Source: Kitasatospora sp. NBC_01246 | GTDB lineage: Bacteria > Actinomycetota > Actinomycetes > Streptomycetales > Streptomycetaceae | DNA: 64,000 nucleotides | NCBI RefSeq assembly: GCF_036226505.1 | Contig: NZ_CP108484.1 | Coordinates: 7,659,501-7,723,500 of the forward strand | Direction: 5' to 3' | Part shown: piece by piece, positions 7,968 to 16,210 of the stretch | Layout of the letters: every line of letters begins with the position of its first letter | Position numbering within the stretch: the first letter of the stretch is position 1 | Program-made: the position numbers and the translations under genes | The notes under the pieces: model-generated | The model's input: only the letters and a program-made list of their open reading frames with translations | Told to the model about the DNA's origin: nothing | Databases searched by the model: none

Positions 7968-9860
7968 ATGAACGCTGACGGGTCGGACGCACGGCTCATC
8001 GACGGCCGGTTCGAGCTGCTGCAACGACTCGGCGGCGGAGGCATGGGCCTGGTCTGGCGCGCCCGGGACAACGCGCTCCACCGCGAGGTGGCGCTCAAGG
8101 AGGTCCGCCCGCCCGACCCGGCGATGGCGGCCGCCAACCCCGAGGACGCGTTGGAGCTGCGCGAGCGGGTGCTCCGCGAGGCGCGCTCCCTGGCGCGGCT
8201 CCAGCACCCGAACGTGGTGATCATCCATCACATCGTCGACACCGCCGACCATCCGCACCCCTGGCTCGTGATGGAGCTGGTCACCGGCGGCAGCCTCGCC
8301 GACCGGCTCTCCCGCGGCCCGCTCACCGTGCCCGAGGCGGCCCGGATCGGCCGCGGTGTGCTCTCCGCCCTGCGCGCCGCCCACGCCGCCGGCATCCAGC
8401 ACCGCGACGTCAAGCCCGGGAACGTACTGCTGCGCCCGGACGGCACGCCCGTCCTCACCGACTTCGGCATCGCCGCCATGCAGGGCGCCACCGCCCTCAC
8501 CAGCACCGGGGCCCTGATCGGCTCGCCCGAGTACATCGCCCCCGAGCGGATCCGCGGGGCGGAGGGCAACCCGTCGTCCGACCTGTGGTCGCTCGGCATG
8601 ATGCTGTACGTCGCGGTCGAGGGCCACCACCCGCTGCGCCGCGCCACCACGCTCGCCACCCTCGCGGCCGTCCTGGACGAGCCGCTGCCGCCGCCGGCGC
8701 GGGCGGGGCAGCTCGCCCCGGTGCTGGCGGCCGTGCTCGCCAGGGATCCGGCGGTCCGTCCGAACGCGGAGCAGCTCGACCAGGCGCTCGCAGCCGCGGA
8801 GGCCGGGGCCGCCCCGGGCCCGGCCGGCGGTCCGGTGGCCTGGTCGCCGACGGGTCTGGACCTCCCGCGGCCCGCGGCGACCCCGTGGCCCGGTGCCGAC
8901 CCGGCGATGAACGCCTGGACCGGATCCGCGCCCGGATCCGCCCCCGGCACCGGGGGCGGTCCCGGCGGTCCCGGGTACGACAGCGGCTCCGGCGCCGGTC
9001 CCGGGTACGGCCACGGGTACGGCTACGGCGCCGCCCCGGCCGACACGTTCGGTCACCCCGGGGAAGCCGGGCCGGGCCGCCCCGGCTTCCCCGGGCACCC
9101 GGTCGACGCGGTCCCGGCGGACGCCGTCCCGACCGGCGCGACCACGCACGGCCCGGCGGCCCCGGTGCCTCGGGGCGGGCGGGCGCGGGCGGTCACCCTC
9201 TCGGTCGTCGCCGTCGCACTGGCGGGTGCCCTCACCTGGACCCTCCTGCCCGACTCGGGCGCCGAGAACGACGCGGGCGCCGCCCCGGGCCCGTCGGTGT
9301 CCGGCCCGGCGGCGACCGGCAGCACGGGCCCCACCACCCCCGCCGCCGCGTCGACCGCGCCCGAGCCGGCAGCCGCCCCGTCGGTGACGGCCAAGACCGC
9401 GCCCCCGTCCGCCGTCCCCCCGGACTTCCTCACCCCGGCCGGGGTCCGCACGACGGTCGAGGCCTTCCGCCCGTCGCTGGCGGATTCCAAGATCACCCAG
9501 CTCACGGTCTACCCCACCTACGCGAGCGCCGAGGGGCCGACCGCGGCCGACCCGACGGTGTTCGACCGGCTCAACTACCGCGACGGCAAGGTCACCCGCA
9601 CCCCGGGCGGCACCATGACGTCCCGTCAGAAGACCGTCGACCTGCGGAGCTACGACTGGGACATCATCCCGGCCCTGCTCCAGAAGGCCCAGGACACCCT
9701 CAACGTCCCCAACCCGACCAGCCGTTACCTCATCATCGGTCCGGACAGCTCCGACGGCACGCCCAGCATCAAGGTCTACCTGTCCGGCGAGTACGGCGGC
9801 GGCTACCTCTCCGCCGACACCAAGGGCACCGTGAAGCGGTCGTTCCCGCGCGGCAGTTGA
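7968..9860 (+). CDS. membrane-anchored serine/threonine protein kinase
   Basis: A 630-residue Hanks-type kinase. The catalytic domain (~residues 8-270) has the loop GGGGMGLVW, the lysine in VALKEV, the loop QHRDVKPGNV, TDFGIA and SPEYIAPE, so it should be active. A Gly/Pro-rich linker leads to one membrane helix near residues 408-428 (AVTLSVVAVALAGAL). A Thr/Ala/Pro-rich stretch and a ~130-residue extracellular domain of unknown fold, without PASTA repeats, follow. Start ATG 7968 has TACGAT seven bases upstream (7955-7960) and no ribosome site, so the message is probably leaderless. Confidence 0.92.
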   Translation: MNADGSDARLIDGRFELLQRLGGGGMGLVWRARDNALHREVALKEVRPPDPAMAAANPEDALELRERVLREARSLARLQHPNVVIIHHIVDTADHPHPWLVMELVTGGSLADRLSRGPLTVPEAARIGRGVLSALRAAHAAGIQHRDVKPGNVLLRPDGTPVLTDFGIAAMQGATALTSTGALIGSPEYIAPERIRGAEGNPSSDLWSLGMMLYVAVEGHHPLRRATTLATLAAVLDEPLPPPARAGQLAPVLAAVLARDPAVRPNAEQLDQALAAAEAGAAPGPAGGPVAWSPTGLDLPRPAATPWPGADPAMNAWTGSAPGSAPGTGGGPGGPGYDSGSGAGPGYGHGYGYGAAPADTFGHPGEAGPGRPGFPGHPVDAVPADAVPTGATTHGPAAPVPRGGRARAVTLSVVAVALAGALTWTLLPDSGAENDAGAAPGPSVSGPAATGSTGPTTPAAASTAPEPAAAPSVTAKTAPPSAVPPDFLTPAGVRTTVEAFRPSLADSKITQLTVYPTYASAEGPTAADPTVFDRLNYRDGKVTRTPGGTMTSRQKTVDLRSYDWDIIPALLQKAQDTLNVPNPTSRYLIIGPDSSDGTPSIKVYLSGEYGGGYLSADTKGTVKRSFPRGS

Positions 9861-9935
9861 GCGCGGCGCCCGGCGGCAGCGCCTGAGCGCGGTCCCCGAG
9901 ACCGGTACCCGAGCGGCACCCGAGCCGCGCCGGCC

Positions 9936-11978
9936 TCAGACGGGCGGCGCGGCCAGTGCGCGGAAGGCCAGCAGGGCGATGTCGTCCCGGGTCTCGGCGA
10001 CCTGGGCGAGCACGTGGTCGCAGAGTTCGTCCAGCGGCCGGTGGCCGACCGCGCCCGCCGCCTGCGCCAGCCGGTCCAGGCCGACGGTCAGGTTCTCCCC
10101 GGGCACCTCGACCAGCCCGTCGGTGTAGAGGAGCACGGTGTCCCCGGGCGCGATCCCGGTGCTGTGGGTGTGGCGCCGCTCGGCGGGGGCCACGCAGAGC
10201 GGCACGTCGGTCTCCTCGGTCACCAGGAAGCGCGGCTCGCCCGAGGCGGGTACCAGCAGTGGCGGCGGGTGCCCGGCGTTCGACCAGGTCATCCGCCAGC
10301 CGTCGTCGACCCGGGTGAGGTTCAGGTGGACGGCGGTGGCGAAGGCGGCCACGCCGAGGCCGTCGGCGGCCGTGTCGAGCGCGGCGAGGGTGTCGGCCGG
10401 GGTGTGCAGATGAGTGCGGTTGTAGGCGACCGACCGCAGCATGCTGCGCAGCTGCCCCATGGTGGTGGCCGCGGTGAGGTCGTGCCCGGCCACGTCGCCG
10501 ATGGTCAGGGCGAGCGAGCCGTCTGGCAGCAGGAAGGCGTCGTACCAGTCGCCGCCGACCTCGGCCGCCCGGTTGCCGGGCTGGTAGCGGGCGGCGAGCT
10601 CGGCGCCGAGGACGACCGGCGGGGCGGTGAGCAGCGCCCGTTGGAGGACGAGTGCCACCTGCCGGGTGCGCTGGAGCTCCAGGGTCTGGCGCAGCGTGGC
10701 CTGGGCGCGCTGGAGGACGTCCTGGAGCAGGTCGATGTCCGGCCGGCCGGGCGGCGGGGTGTCCTCGCAGCCGGCCGCCGCGGCGAGGGCGACGGTGATG
10801 CCGTCGATGACGATCGGCAGCAGGGTGAGGCTGGTGGCGCGGGCCCGGGTGAGCCACTGGGCCGACTCCCGGGGGACGACGCCCGGGGGGATCTCGCCGA
10901 CCGGGAAGGTCAGGAGCGCGGGGGCCTGGCGGGCGACGACCCGCAGGGCGGCCGGCCCGAGCCGGTAGCTCTGCTGGCGCAGCGCGGGCAGCGCGGGCAG
11001 CGGAGGCAGGCCGGGCCGGGCGGTGGAGGCGATCCGGGTGCCGAGGATCTCGTCGGGCCGGGTGGCGTGCTCGCGGGTGGAGAGCAGGAACACCGTGCAG
11101 GCGTCGGTGAGCTCCGGGACGACGAGGTCCGCGACGGCGGCGAAGGCGTCGTCCGGGCGGGCGGTCTCGGTCACCGCGAGGGCCCCGGCGAGCAGCCGCT
11201 CGCGGAGCCGGTTGCGCCAGCGGTCCTCGATGTCGGAGGTGGCCCCGACCCACTCCACCGGCCGGCCCTCGCGGACGATCGGCACCGCGCGGGCGGAGAC
11301 GTGCCGGTACTCCCCGGTGACGGTGCGCACCCGGAAGGAGTGCTCGAACATGGTCGGCTCGGCGTCCGCCGCCTTCAGCCACTGCTCGGCCAGCCCGGCC
11401 CGGTCCCGGGGGTGGATGAGCTCGAACCAGGCCTCGTCCATGGTCTCCCGCCAGGGCTGCCCGGTGAGCCGCTGCCAGCCGGGCACGAGCTCGGCCATGC
11501 TGCCGTCCGCGCGGACGATCCAGACCAGCTGGGAGACGGCGGAGATCAGCGCCTCGTACCGCTCCAGGGTGCGCAGGCGGTCGGTGGAGAGCTGTTCGGC
11601 CTGCTGGGCGGCGTGCACCTCGGTGGTGGTGTCGATCGCGGCGATCAGGATGCCGGGGCCGAAGCGGGAGGAGATCGGGGAGCAGCTGTAGACGAAGTGC
11701 CGGTGGTCGCCGTCACCGTCCCCGGGCCGTTCCACCGTCCGGGGCGTGGTCACCTGGCGGGCGGTGCCGTCGGCGAGGACGTTGTCGAGCGTCTCGAAGA
11801 ACCGCTCCACCCCGGGTTCGGCGAACAGCTCCCGGACGGGGACGCCGATCGACCGCGGCCCGAACAGCTCGCGGAAGGCGTCGTTGCGGTAGACCAGGCG
11901 GTGTTCCCGGCCCGCGGTCAGGGCGATCGCCACGATCGCCCGGTCGAAGACCTCGGGTGTCAGCTGCGGCTCGACCAC
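9936..11978 (-). CDS. PAS-sensor SpoIIE-type PP2C phosphatase
   Basis: A 680-residue regulatory phosphatase. Two PAS-like domains are visible at the N-terminus (residues ~10-130, with LVYRNDAFRELFG; and ~150-265, with WRETMDEAWFELIHPRDR and VTGEYRHVSARAVP). A GAF-like region spans ~280-440. The PPM/SpoIIE catalytic domain is at ~465-675, with metal-binding EVGGDWYDAF, GDVAGHDLTAATTM and LLYTDGLVEVPG. Such proteins dephosphorylate anti-sigma-factor antagonists. No cognate anti-sigma or antagonist gene lies in the window. The start is GTG 11978 after AAGGGGG. It converges on the upstream kinase gene. Confidence 0.92.
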   Translation of the reverse strand: MVEPQLTPEVFDRAIVAIALTAGREHRLVYRNDAFRELFGPRSIGVPVRELFAEPGVERFFETLDNVLADGTARQVTTPRTVERPGDGDGDHRHFVYSCSPISSRFGPGILIAAIDTTTEVHAAQQAEQLSTDRLRTLERYEALISAVSQLVWIVRADGSMAELVPGWQRLTGQPWRETMDEAWFELIHPRDRAGLAEQWLKAADAEPTMFEHSFRVRTVTGEYRHVSARAVPIVREGRPVEWVGATSDIEDRWRNRLRERLLAGALAVTETARPDDAFAAVADLVVPELTDACTVFLLSTREHATRPDEILGTRIASTARPGLPPLPALPALRQQSYRLGPAALRVVARQAPALLTFPVGEIPPGVVPRESAQWLTRARATSLTLLPIVIDGITVALAAAAGCEDTPPPGRPDIDLLQDVLQRAQATLRQTLELQRTRQVALVLQRALLTAPPVVLGAELAARYQPGNRAAEVGGDWYDAFLLPDGSLALTIGDVAGHDLTAATTMGQLRSMLRSVAYNRTHLHTPADTLAALDTAADGLGVAAFATAVHLNLTRVDDGWRMTWSNAGHPPPLLVPASGEPRFLVTEETDVPLCVAPAERRHTHSTGIAPGDTVLLYTDGLVEVPGENLTVGLDRLAQAAGAVGHRPLDELCDHVLAQVAETRDDIALLAFRALAAPPV

Positions 11979-12123
11979 CCCGTGGTGCCCCCTTGTCCGG
12001 TGTTGTGTCGTGCGGCAACCGCGTCCCCGTACCCGGGGTGTCCGGCTGCCTCCGGCCGGCTGCCCTCGGGTCTGCCCTTGCGGCGATCGCCCGCGGCCGT
12101 CCTTGGCACGATACGGTCTGGCC

Positions 12124-12137
12124 GGTACATCTGTACC
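12124..12137. promoter_or_regulatory. palindrome upstream of SpoIIE-type gene
   Basis: GGTACA-tc-TGTACC is a perfect 6-bp inverted repeat about 145 bases upstream of the SpoIIE-type start, in a locally AT-richer patch (12110-12165) within an otherwise very GC-rich gap. It may mark a regulated promoter for that gene; the binding protein is unknown. Confidence 0.35.
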
Positions 12138-12242
12138 GTTATGCCACGATTGTCGCCCTTGCCGGGGGTGACGCGTGAGTGCCCGGCGGCCGCGAGTTCG
12201 GCCGGGGCCGCCCGGGGCACCCGCTGCGCTCGCCTGCTGCGC

Positions 12243-13325
12243 TCACCCGGCCGGCAGCACGTTGGACAGCGGGAGGCCCTCGAAGAAGGCCACCGCCTCC
12301 TCGCGCCAGTGCGGGCGCCAGCCCGAGGCCTCCCCGGCGGCGGCCTCGGCGCAGCGGCGGATGTCGGCGCGGAGCCTGCCGTCCACGCCCAGCGACCGGG
12401 CCAGCTCGCGGACGCGCCCGACCGTCGCCGCGGAGCAGTCCGGATCGCCGAGCGCGGACTCCACCACGGCCCGCTGCGCGTCGTCCGCGGCGGCGAGCAG
12501 GGCGCTCACGGCGTAGCTGCGGCGGCCGGACCGGAGGTCGGCGCCGGTCGACTTGCCGGTGGCCGCCTCGTCGCCGAACAGGTCGAGGTAGTCGTCGCGC
12601 AGCTGGCCGCCGATGCCGACCAGCGTCGCGTACCGGCGCAGGCGCGCGTCGTGCGCGGCCACGTCCTCGCCGGCCGCCAGCAGGCCCAGCCGCAGCGGGG
12701 CGAGGACGGAGTAGCGGGTGGACTTGTACTCGCAGACGGTGTGCAGGAACTCCTCCTCCGGAAGCGCCCGGAAGTCGCGTTCGAGGTCGACGATCTGGCC
12801 GGTGACCGTCTCCGCGGCGGCGTTCAGCTGCACCTCCAGCATCGCCTGGCGCAGCTCGGCGGGGACGTCCGCCTCCAGCAGGACGCGCATCGAGAGGAAG
12901 GCGGCGAGGTCCCCGGCCAGGACGGCCAGGCCCAGCGCGGTGCGGTCCGCCGCCGGGAACTCCTCGCGGTAGGCGTAGTAGGTGGAGGGGCCGCCCCGGC
13001 GTACCGGCGCGTCGTCGATGATGTCGTCGTGGACGAGCCCGTGCGTCTGGAGCAGTTCGATGCTCAGCGCGGCCTCCGCCAGACCGGGCACCGGCTCGGT
13101 GGTCACCAGCCGGGCGGCCTCGTACAGCAGGGCGACCCGCAGCCGCTTGCCGCCGCGCAGCGAGAGGTCCCGCAGCAGCTCCAGGCAGCGGGGGGTGAAG
13201 CGGCTGAGCGGTGGCGTGTCGAGGCGCTCCGGCAGGGAGGCGAAGTAGGCCTCGAAACGGAGGTCGAACCGCCGCCGGTGTCCGGCGGCCCGTTCGCGGG
13301 CGGCTGCCATGATCGTCTGGTTCAC
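12243..13325 (-). CDS. polyprenyl (FPP/GGPP-type) synthase
   Basis: A 360-residue trans-isoprenyl diphosphate synthase. It carries the first Asp-rich motif in HGLVHDDIIDDAP, the second in GGQLRDDYLDLFGD, and GGKRLRV near residue 59. It condenses IPP onto allylic diphosphates in the cytoplasm; chain length (C15-C20 or longer) cannot be settled by eye. The start is GTG 13325, with AGGG just upstream; an internal ATG at 13310 lacks a ribosome site. No terpene cyclase is adjacent. A geranylgeranyl reductase family gene lies 22 kb away, too far to claim an operon. Confidence 0.92.
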   Translation of the reverse strand: MNQTIMAAARERAAGHRRRFDLRFEAYFASLPERLDTPPLSRFTPRCLELLRDLSLRGGKRLRVALLYEAARLVTTEPVPGLAEAALSIELLQTHGLVHDDIIDDAPVRRGGPSTYYAYREEFPAADRTALGLAVLAGDLAAFLSMRVLLEADVPAELRQAMLEVQLNAAAETVTGQIVDLERDFRALPEEEFLHTVCEYKSTRYSVLAPLRLGLLAAGEDVAAHDARLRRYATLVGIGGQLRDDYLDLFGDEAATGKSTGADLRSGRRSYAVSALLAAADDAQRAVVESALGDPDCSAATVGRVRELARSLGVDGRLRADIRRCAEAAAGEASGWRPHWREEAVAFFEGLPLSNVLPAG

Positions 13326-13566
13326 GTGCCCTACCCTCGCACCCCCGCGCCCGGGCCCGCCGACGGGGGCCGGGTGCCTCGCGGGCGGCGCGCGGCGCGG
13401 CTACGGACAGGCGCGGTTCGTGTCCCGGGGAGCTTTGCCGGGTCGGCCGGGCTCCCCGGCCTTCGGCCGGGAGGTGGCCTCGGCACCCTTGCTCCGGCCG
13501 CGATACCGACCTGTCGGCCGCCGCCCGCGTCGGCCCCGGGTGGCCCTGACGCCGAGTCGGGGGAGT

Positions 13567-13591
13567 GGGAAGTCGGCGGGGCCGACTTCCC
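13567..13591. terminator. hairpin GGGAAGTCGGC
   Basis: GGGAAGTCGGC and GCCGACTTCCC form a perfect 11-bp stem with a GGG loop. The core GAAGTCGG/CCGACTTC recurs in the hairpin at 15808-15844 and as a single arm at 15273-15286. Probably part of the terminator region of the minus-strand gene ending at 13698. Confidence 0.55.
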
Positions 13592-13600
13592 GGTCGGCCC

Positions 13601-13648
13601 CGCGTGCGGTCGGCGCTCGCCGACCGCACGCGGCCGGCGAGCGCCGAC
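13601..13648. terminator. mutually exclusive strong hairpins
   Basis: Positions 13601-13615 and 13618-13632 are perfect 15-base reverse complements with a 2-base loop (CGCGTGCGGTCGGCG arm). Alternatively, 13609-13622 pairs perfectly over 14 bp with 13635-13648 (GTCGGCGCTCGCCG arm). The two structures compete for the same bases, as in attenuators. The location 50-97 bases after the stop codon at 13698 fits a terminator. Confidence 0.65.
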
Positions 13649-13687
13649 GGCACTTCGCCGAGCTCGATCTCCTCGACGGCCGGGTGC
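13622..13687 (-). pseudogene. relic of the arsR 5' coding region
   Basis: Positions 13651-13687 match 16143-16179 inside the arsR gene at 35 of 37 bases by eye, and weaker similarity continues to about 13622. Read on the minus strand it would encode HPAVEEIELGEVPSALAG, against HPAVEEIELGKVLAALAD in the intact ArsR. There is no start codon, no HTH and no continuation, so this is a fragment of about 22 codons left by duplication or recombination. It overlaps the hairpins beside it. Confidence 0.75.
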
Positions 13688-13697
13688 GCTTTCGCGG

Positions 13698-15203
13698 CTA
13701 CTCGGTCCGCCCGCCGAGCCAGTCGCGGAGGAGGAACGCGGCCTCGGCCTCCTCCGCCTCCGACCGACGGGTGTCCTCCTCCCAGACCACGGTTCGGAAG
13801 AGTCGGGTGTCCCGCCACTGGGCCAGCGGCCGGTCGAGGTCCTCGTCGTTGGCCTCGTCGAGGTAGCGGCTCGCAGCGGTGTAGACCAACCGGAGTTCGG
13901 CGCCCACCACGTGGTACTGGTCGCACTGCGGAAGGAGTTCCCGCTGCATCGGCAGGGTCCTGTCCAGCTCGACGCCACCGAGATAGCTCGGCATCTCCGC
14001 CCGCATCAACTCGTCGAGGTCCCCGAGCTGCCCCGTGGTGAGCCCGGTGACGGTCGACACGGCGAGGTTGCGCGAACGGATCAGCGCGGTGAGCCCCGGG
14101 ACGGTGAGGGACTTCCAGAGCGGGGGCGTGCGGGCGAGCAGGTGCGCGGCGATGTCGCCCGGGGTGGCTCCTGCGGCGAAGGCGGGCCCCGGTGACAGGC
14201 TCGCGACGGCCACGCCGAGGTCGCGACGGTACTCCGGGGCGATCCTGGTCGACTGGGTCAGCACGGCGCGGTCGATCTGGCCCGGGATCACCCGGTCCTC
14301 GTCGAAGAGCAGGGCGATACCCGTACGGCTCACGGCAGTTCCTTCTCGGGTGCGGGGAATGGCGACCCCTTCCCCGGGGCGGGTGGAGAACTCGTTGCGG
14401 AAATCGGCGGCGGTGAGTCCGGCCGGCGTGCGCAGTGCGGACGCGCCCATGTGCTTGAGGTGTGACTGGAACGGGGTCTCGGGCTGGCCGAAGACGAGCG
14501 CGGAGACGCGGATCGTGCCGTCGTCCAGGACCGCGGCCACGGTACCGAGGCCGGAGTAGACCAGCGGGTTCCGCGCGGCGTCGTGGAGCGTGCCCGAAGC
14601 GGTGACCGTCGTGAGCCAGTGCGGGTCGAAGGTGATGACGACGCTGCGTCCGCCGATGTCGAAGCAGAGGTGCGGGTCCTTCGCGAGGACTCCGGTGGGC
14701 TCCGACGGAGGCATCGTCGGGGGATTGCGGCAGCGCATCCGCGCTTCGAAGGAGACCAGCAGGCCGCGGTGTACGTGGTCGATCGTGCTCTCGCACAGCC
14801 TGGTCGCCGACTCGGCGTCCCACGTCTCGAACAACGGTCTGACACGGGAGACGAAGAGCCCGGGGGCCAGCCCCTGGCCCCGGAACGGCTTGGTGGTGTC
14901 GAGCTCCGCGTTCCTCGCCGCGCCGAGGATCGCGCTGCCGTCCGAGAGCATCGCGATCCGTGGCAGGTTGACCAGATCGACGCTGGAGAAACGTGCTCGC
15001 CAGCTGTGCGAGGACTTCCGCAGCGCCTCGGCGACGGCCTCGTCGGGAGGGCCGCTCTCCGGTGCCGCGTTCACCACCACGACGTTCACGCCGCCGTGGA
15101 TGTCCCCCGCCTGAACGGCTGCCCCGGTGACCCGGCCGGAGAGGTCGTTGCGAACGTTCGGCGACGCCTGGTCGTGTGTCGTGCCGTCCCCCGCCGGTTC
15201 CAC
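13698..15203 (-). CDS. uncharacterised protein with VQAGxIHGGV motif
   Basis: About 501 residues, no recognised catalytic domain. Near the N-terminus (residues ~17-41) it has NDLSGRVTGAAVQAGDIHGG, a short motif I remember recurring ahead of otherwise unrelated domains in streptomycete proteins, including putative conflict-system proteins. The rest is soluble mixed alpha/beta sequence without membrane segments. A distinctive FDIGGRSVVITFDPHWL stretch lies near residue 190, and the C-terminus is acidic (EEDTRRSEAEEAEAAFLLRDWLG). I chose GTG 15203, preceded by GAGG at seven bases; an upstream GTG at 15257 is possible. It stands alone, followed by strong hairpins. Function unknown. Confidence 0.7.
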   Translation of the reverse strand: MEPAGDGTTHDQASPNVRNDLSGRVTGAAVQAGDIHGGVNVVVVNAAPESGPPDEAVAEALRKSSHSWRARFSSVDLVNLPRIAMLSDGSAILGAARNAELDTTKPFRGQGLAPGLFVSRVRPLFETWDAESATRLCESTIDHVHRGLLVSFEARMRCRNPPTMPPSEPTGVLAKDPHLCFDIGGRSVVITFDPHWLTTVTASGTLHDAARNPLVYSGLGTVAAVLDDGTIRVSALVFGQPETPFQSHLKHMGASALRTPAGLTAADFRNEFSTRPGEGVAIPRTREGTAVSRTGIALLFDEDRVIPGQIDRAVLTQSTRIAPEYRRDLGVAVASLSPGPAFAAGATPGDIAAHLLARTPPLWKSLTVPGLTALIRSRNLAVSTVTGLTTGQLGDLDELMRAEMPSYLGGVELDRTLPMQRELLPQCDQYHVVGAELRLVYTAASRYLDEANDEDLDRPLAQWRDTRLFRTVVWEEDTRRSEAEEAEAAFLLRDWLGGRTE

Positions 15204-15308
15204 GTCGCTACCTCGCTCGGACTCACACCGGTCTGATGGGGTACACACATTACCCACGAGAGGTCGGGTCGGCCGACTTCCTGTGCTCGGGCCGCCGCTC
15301 CGGTGGTG

Positions 15309-15614
15309 TCAGGAGGCGCCGAAGACCTGTTCCAGGGCCTTGCGTGCGGCGAGCCGCCCTGCTTCACGAAACGCGCGGGGGTGGGAGTCGACGGGGTGGA
15401 CGACCATGGACCGCAGCACGGCCCGGCAGTGGAGGGTGATCCGCCCGTCCTCGGCCAGCACCTCGCGCATGCCCTCGTCGAGCGCTTCGAGGAGTGAGAA
15501 GACCTCGCGGTAGTCCTCGTCGCCGCCGGCGGGGCCGAAGCGGAACCGGACGTCGTCCGGGAGGGTGAGCTCGAAGCGGGTGGGGCCGGTGCACGGCTCG
15601 AAGTCGACCGTCAC
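15309..15614 (-). CDS. small protein resembling elongation factor G domain IV
   Basis: A 101-residue protein. The first half (FELTLPDDVRFRFGP) and especially LLEALDEGMREVLAE, then VHPVDSHPRAFREAG and RLAARKALEQVF, follow the pattern of EF-G domain IV (PAVxxGxREA...HxVDSSxxAFxxAAxxAxxxA). No GTPase domain is present. GTG 15614 has GGAG eight bases upstream and gives the most compact protein; an ATG at 15713 would add 33 low-complexity residues. It sits between a hairpin (15808-15844) and the VQAGxIHGGV gene on the same strand. Whether it touches the ribosome is unknown. Confidence 0.6.
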   Translation of the reverse strand: MTVDFEPCTGPTRFELTLPDDVRFRFGPAGGDEDYREVFSLLEALDEGMREVLAEDGRITLHCRAVLRSMVVHPVDSHPRAFREAGRLAARKALEQVFGAS

Positions 15615-15807
15615 GACGGCCGCTCCGCCTCCGCACCCGCCGGCCTGCCGGAGGTGCCGCGCCTGCACATCGCGGAGGGGCCGGGGCGGGAAGCGCATCG
15701 GTTCTGCGGGCATCCGGCCATCGTAGAGCGGGGCTGCGCGGACCGGTCGCCCCGGCCGCTCCCTGCCAGGGTGACGGCACCCTGTGAGTCAGGGGGAACG
15801 CCCGGAC

Positions 15808-15844
15808 GTGCACAGGAAGTCGGCCATACCGACTTCCTGTGCAC
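15808..15844. terminator. perfect 16-bp hairpin downstream of arsR
   Basis: GTGCACAGGAAGTCGG and CCGACTTCCTGTGCAC are perfect 16-base reverse complements with a CCATA loop, 23 bases past the arsR stop codon on the minus strand. Strong stem, no U-tract. Fourteen bases of the right arm (CCGACTTCCTGTGC) recur at 15273-15286 without a partner arm, and the core recurs in the hairpin at 13567. Confidence 0.75.
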
Positions 15845-15866
15845 CGCGTTCTGTGGGCACCGACCG

Positions 15867-16196
15867 TCAGCCGTCGCCGGGGGCCTGCGCCTCGGCGGTG
15901 AGGAGGGCGAGCAGGCCGGGGAAGCGGGCGTCGATGTCGGTCCGGCGGAGGGCGGCCATCCGGCTGTTCCCCCGGTCGACCTGCCGGATCAGGCCGGCCT
16001 CGCGCAGCGCGCGGAAGTGGTGGGTGACGGTGGCCTTCGAGACGGGCAGCGCGAAGGAACTGCAGGTGCGCGCGGTGCCGTCCGGCGAGCAGGCCAGCTC
16101 GCGGACCACTCGGCGGCGCAGCGGGTCGGCGAGCGCCGCCAGCACCTTGCCGAGCTCGATCTCCTCGACGGCCGGGTGCCCTTCCTCGTCGGGCAT
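15867..16196 (-). CDS. ArsR-family winged-helix repressor
   Basis: A 109-residue ArsR/SmtB-type regulator: LGKVLAALADPLRRRVVREL (residues 16-35) begins the fold, and LPVSKATVTHHFRALREAGL is the recognition helix region. Classic metal-binding CxCxxC is absent; two cysteines (in ELACSP and ARTCSS) flank the region between, so redox or ligand sensing is possible. It is divergent from an antibiotic biosynthesis monooxygenase-domain gene, with two inverted repeats over the shared promoter, so it likely represses both genes. Confidence 0.9.
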   Translation of the reverse strand: MPDEEGHPAVEEIELGKVLAALADPLRRRVVRELACSPDGTARTCSSFALPVSKATVTHHFRALREAGLIRQVDRGNSRMAALRRTDIDARFPGLLALLTAEAQAPGDG

Positions 16197-16210
16197 GGGT
16201 GACCTCCCTC

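Larger units (their letters stand above)
13326..13697. other. intergenic mosaic with hairpins and an arsR relic
   Basis: This 372-base gap has no convincing gene. Reading left to right: a GC-rich stem CTCCCcGGCC-ttc-GGCCGGGAG (about 13452-13473), a perfect 11-bp hairpin (13567-13591), a perfect 15-bp hairpin (13601-13632) that can re-pair into a second stem, and a stretch homologous to the 5' part of the arsR gene found 2.5 kb away. Transcripts of the minus-strand gene at 13698-15203 end here. Confidence 0.7.

Noticed and set aside
12243..13325. Polyprenyl synthase as cargo of the encapsulin at 53553
   Set aside because: Family 2B cargos include prenyltransferases, but this one is 40 kb away and lacks the long disordered N-terminal targeting region expected of cargo.
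10014..14195. A 4.2-kb uninterrupted plus-strand open frame antisense to the phosphatase and polyprenyl synthase genes
   Set aside because: Its translation is low-complexity Gly/Arg/Pro/Ala sequence typical of the frame opposite a GC-rich gene, and the minus-strand proteins have clear domains. The same applies to other long antisense frames (for example 4785-7196, 40102-42267, 57842-60031).
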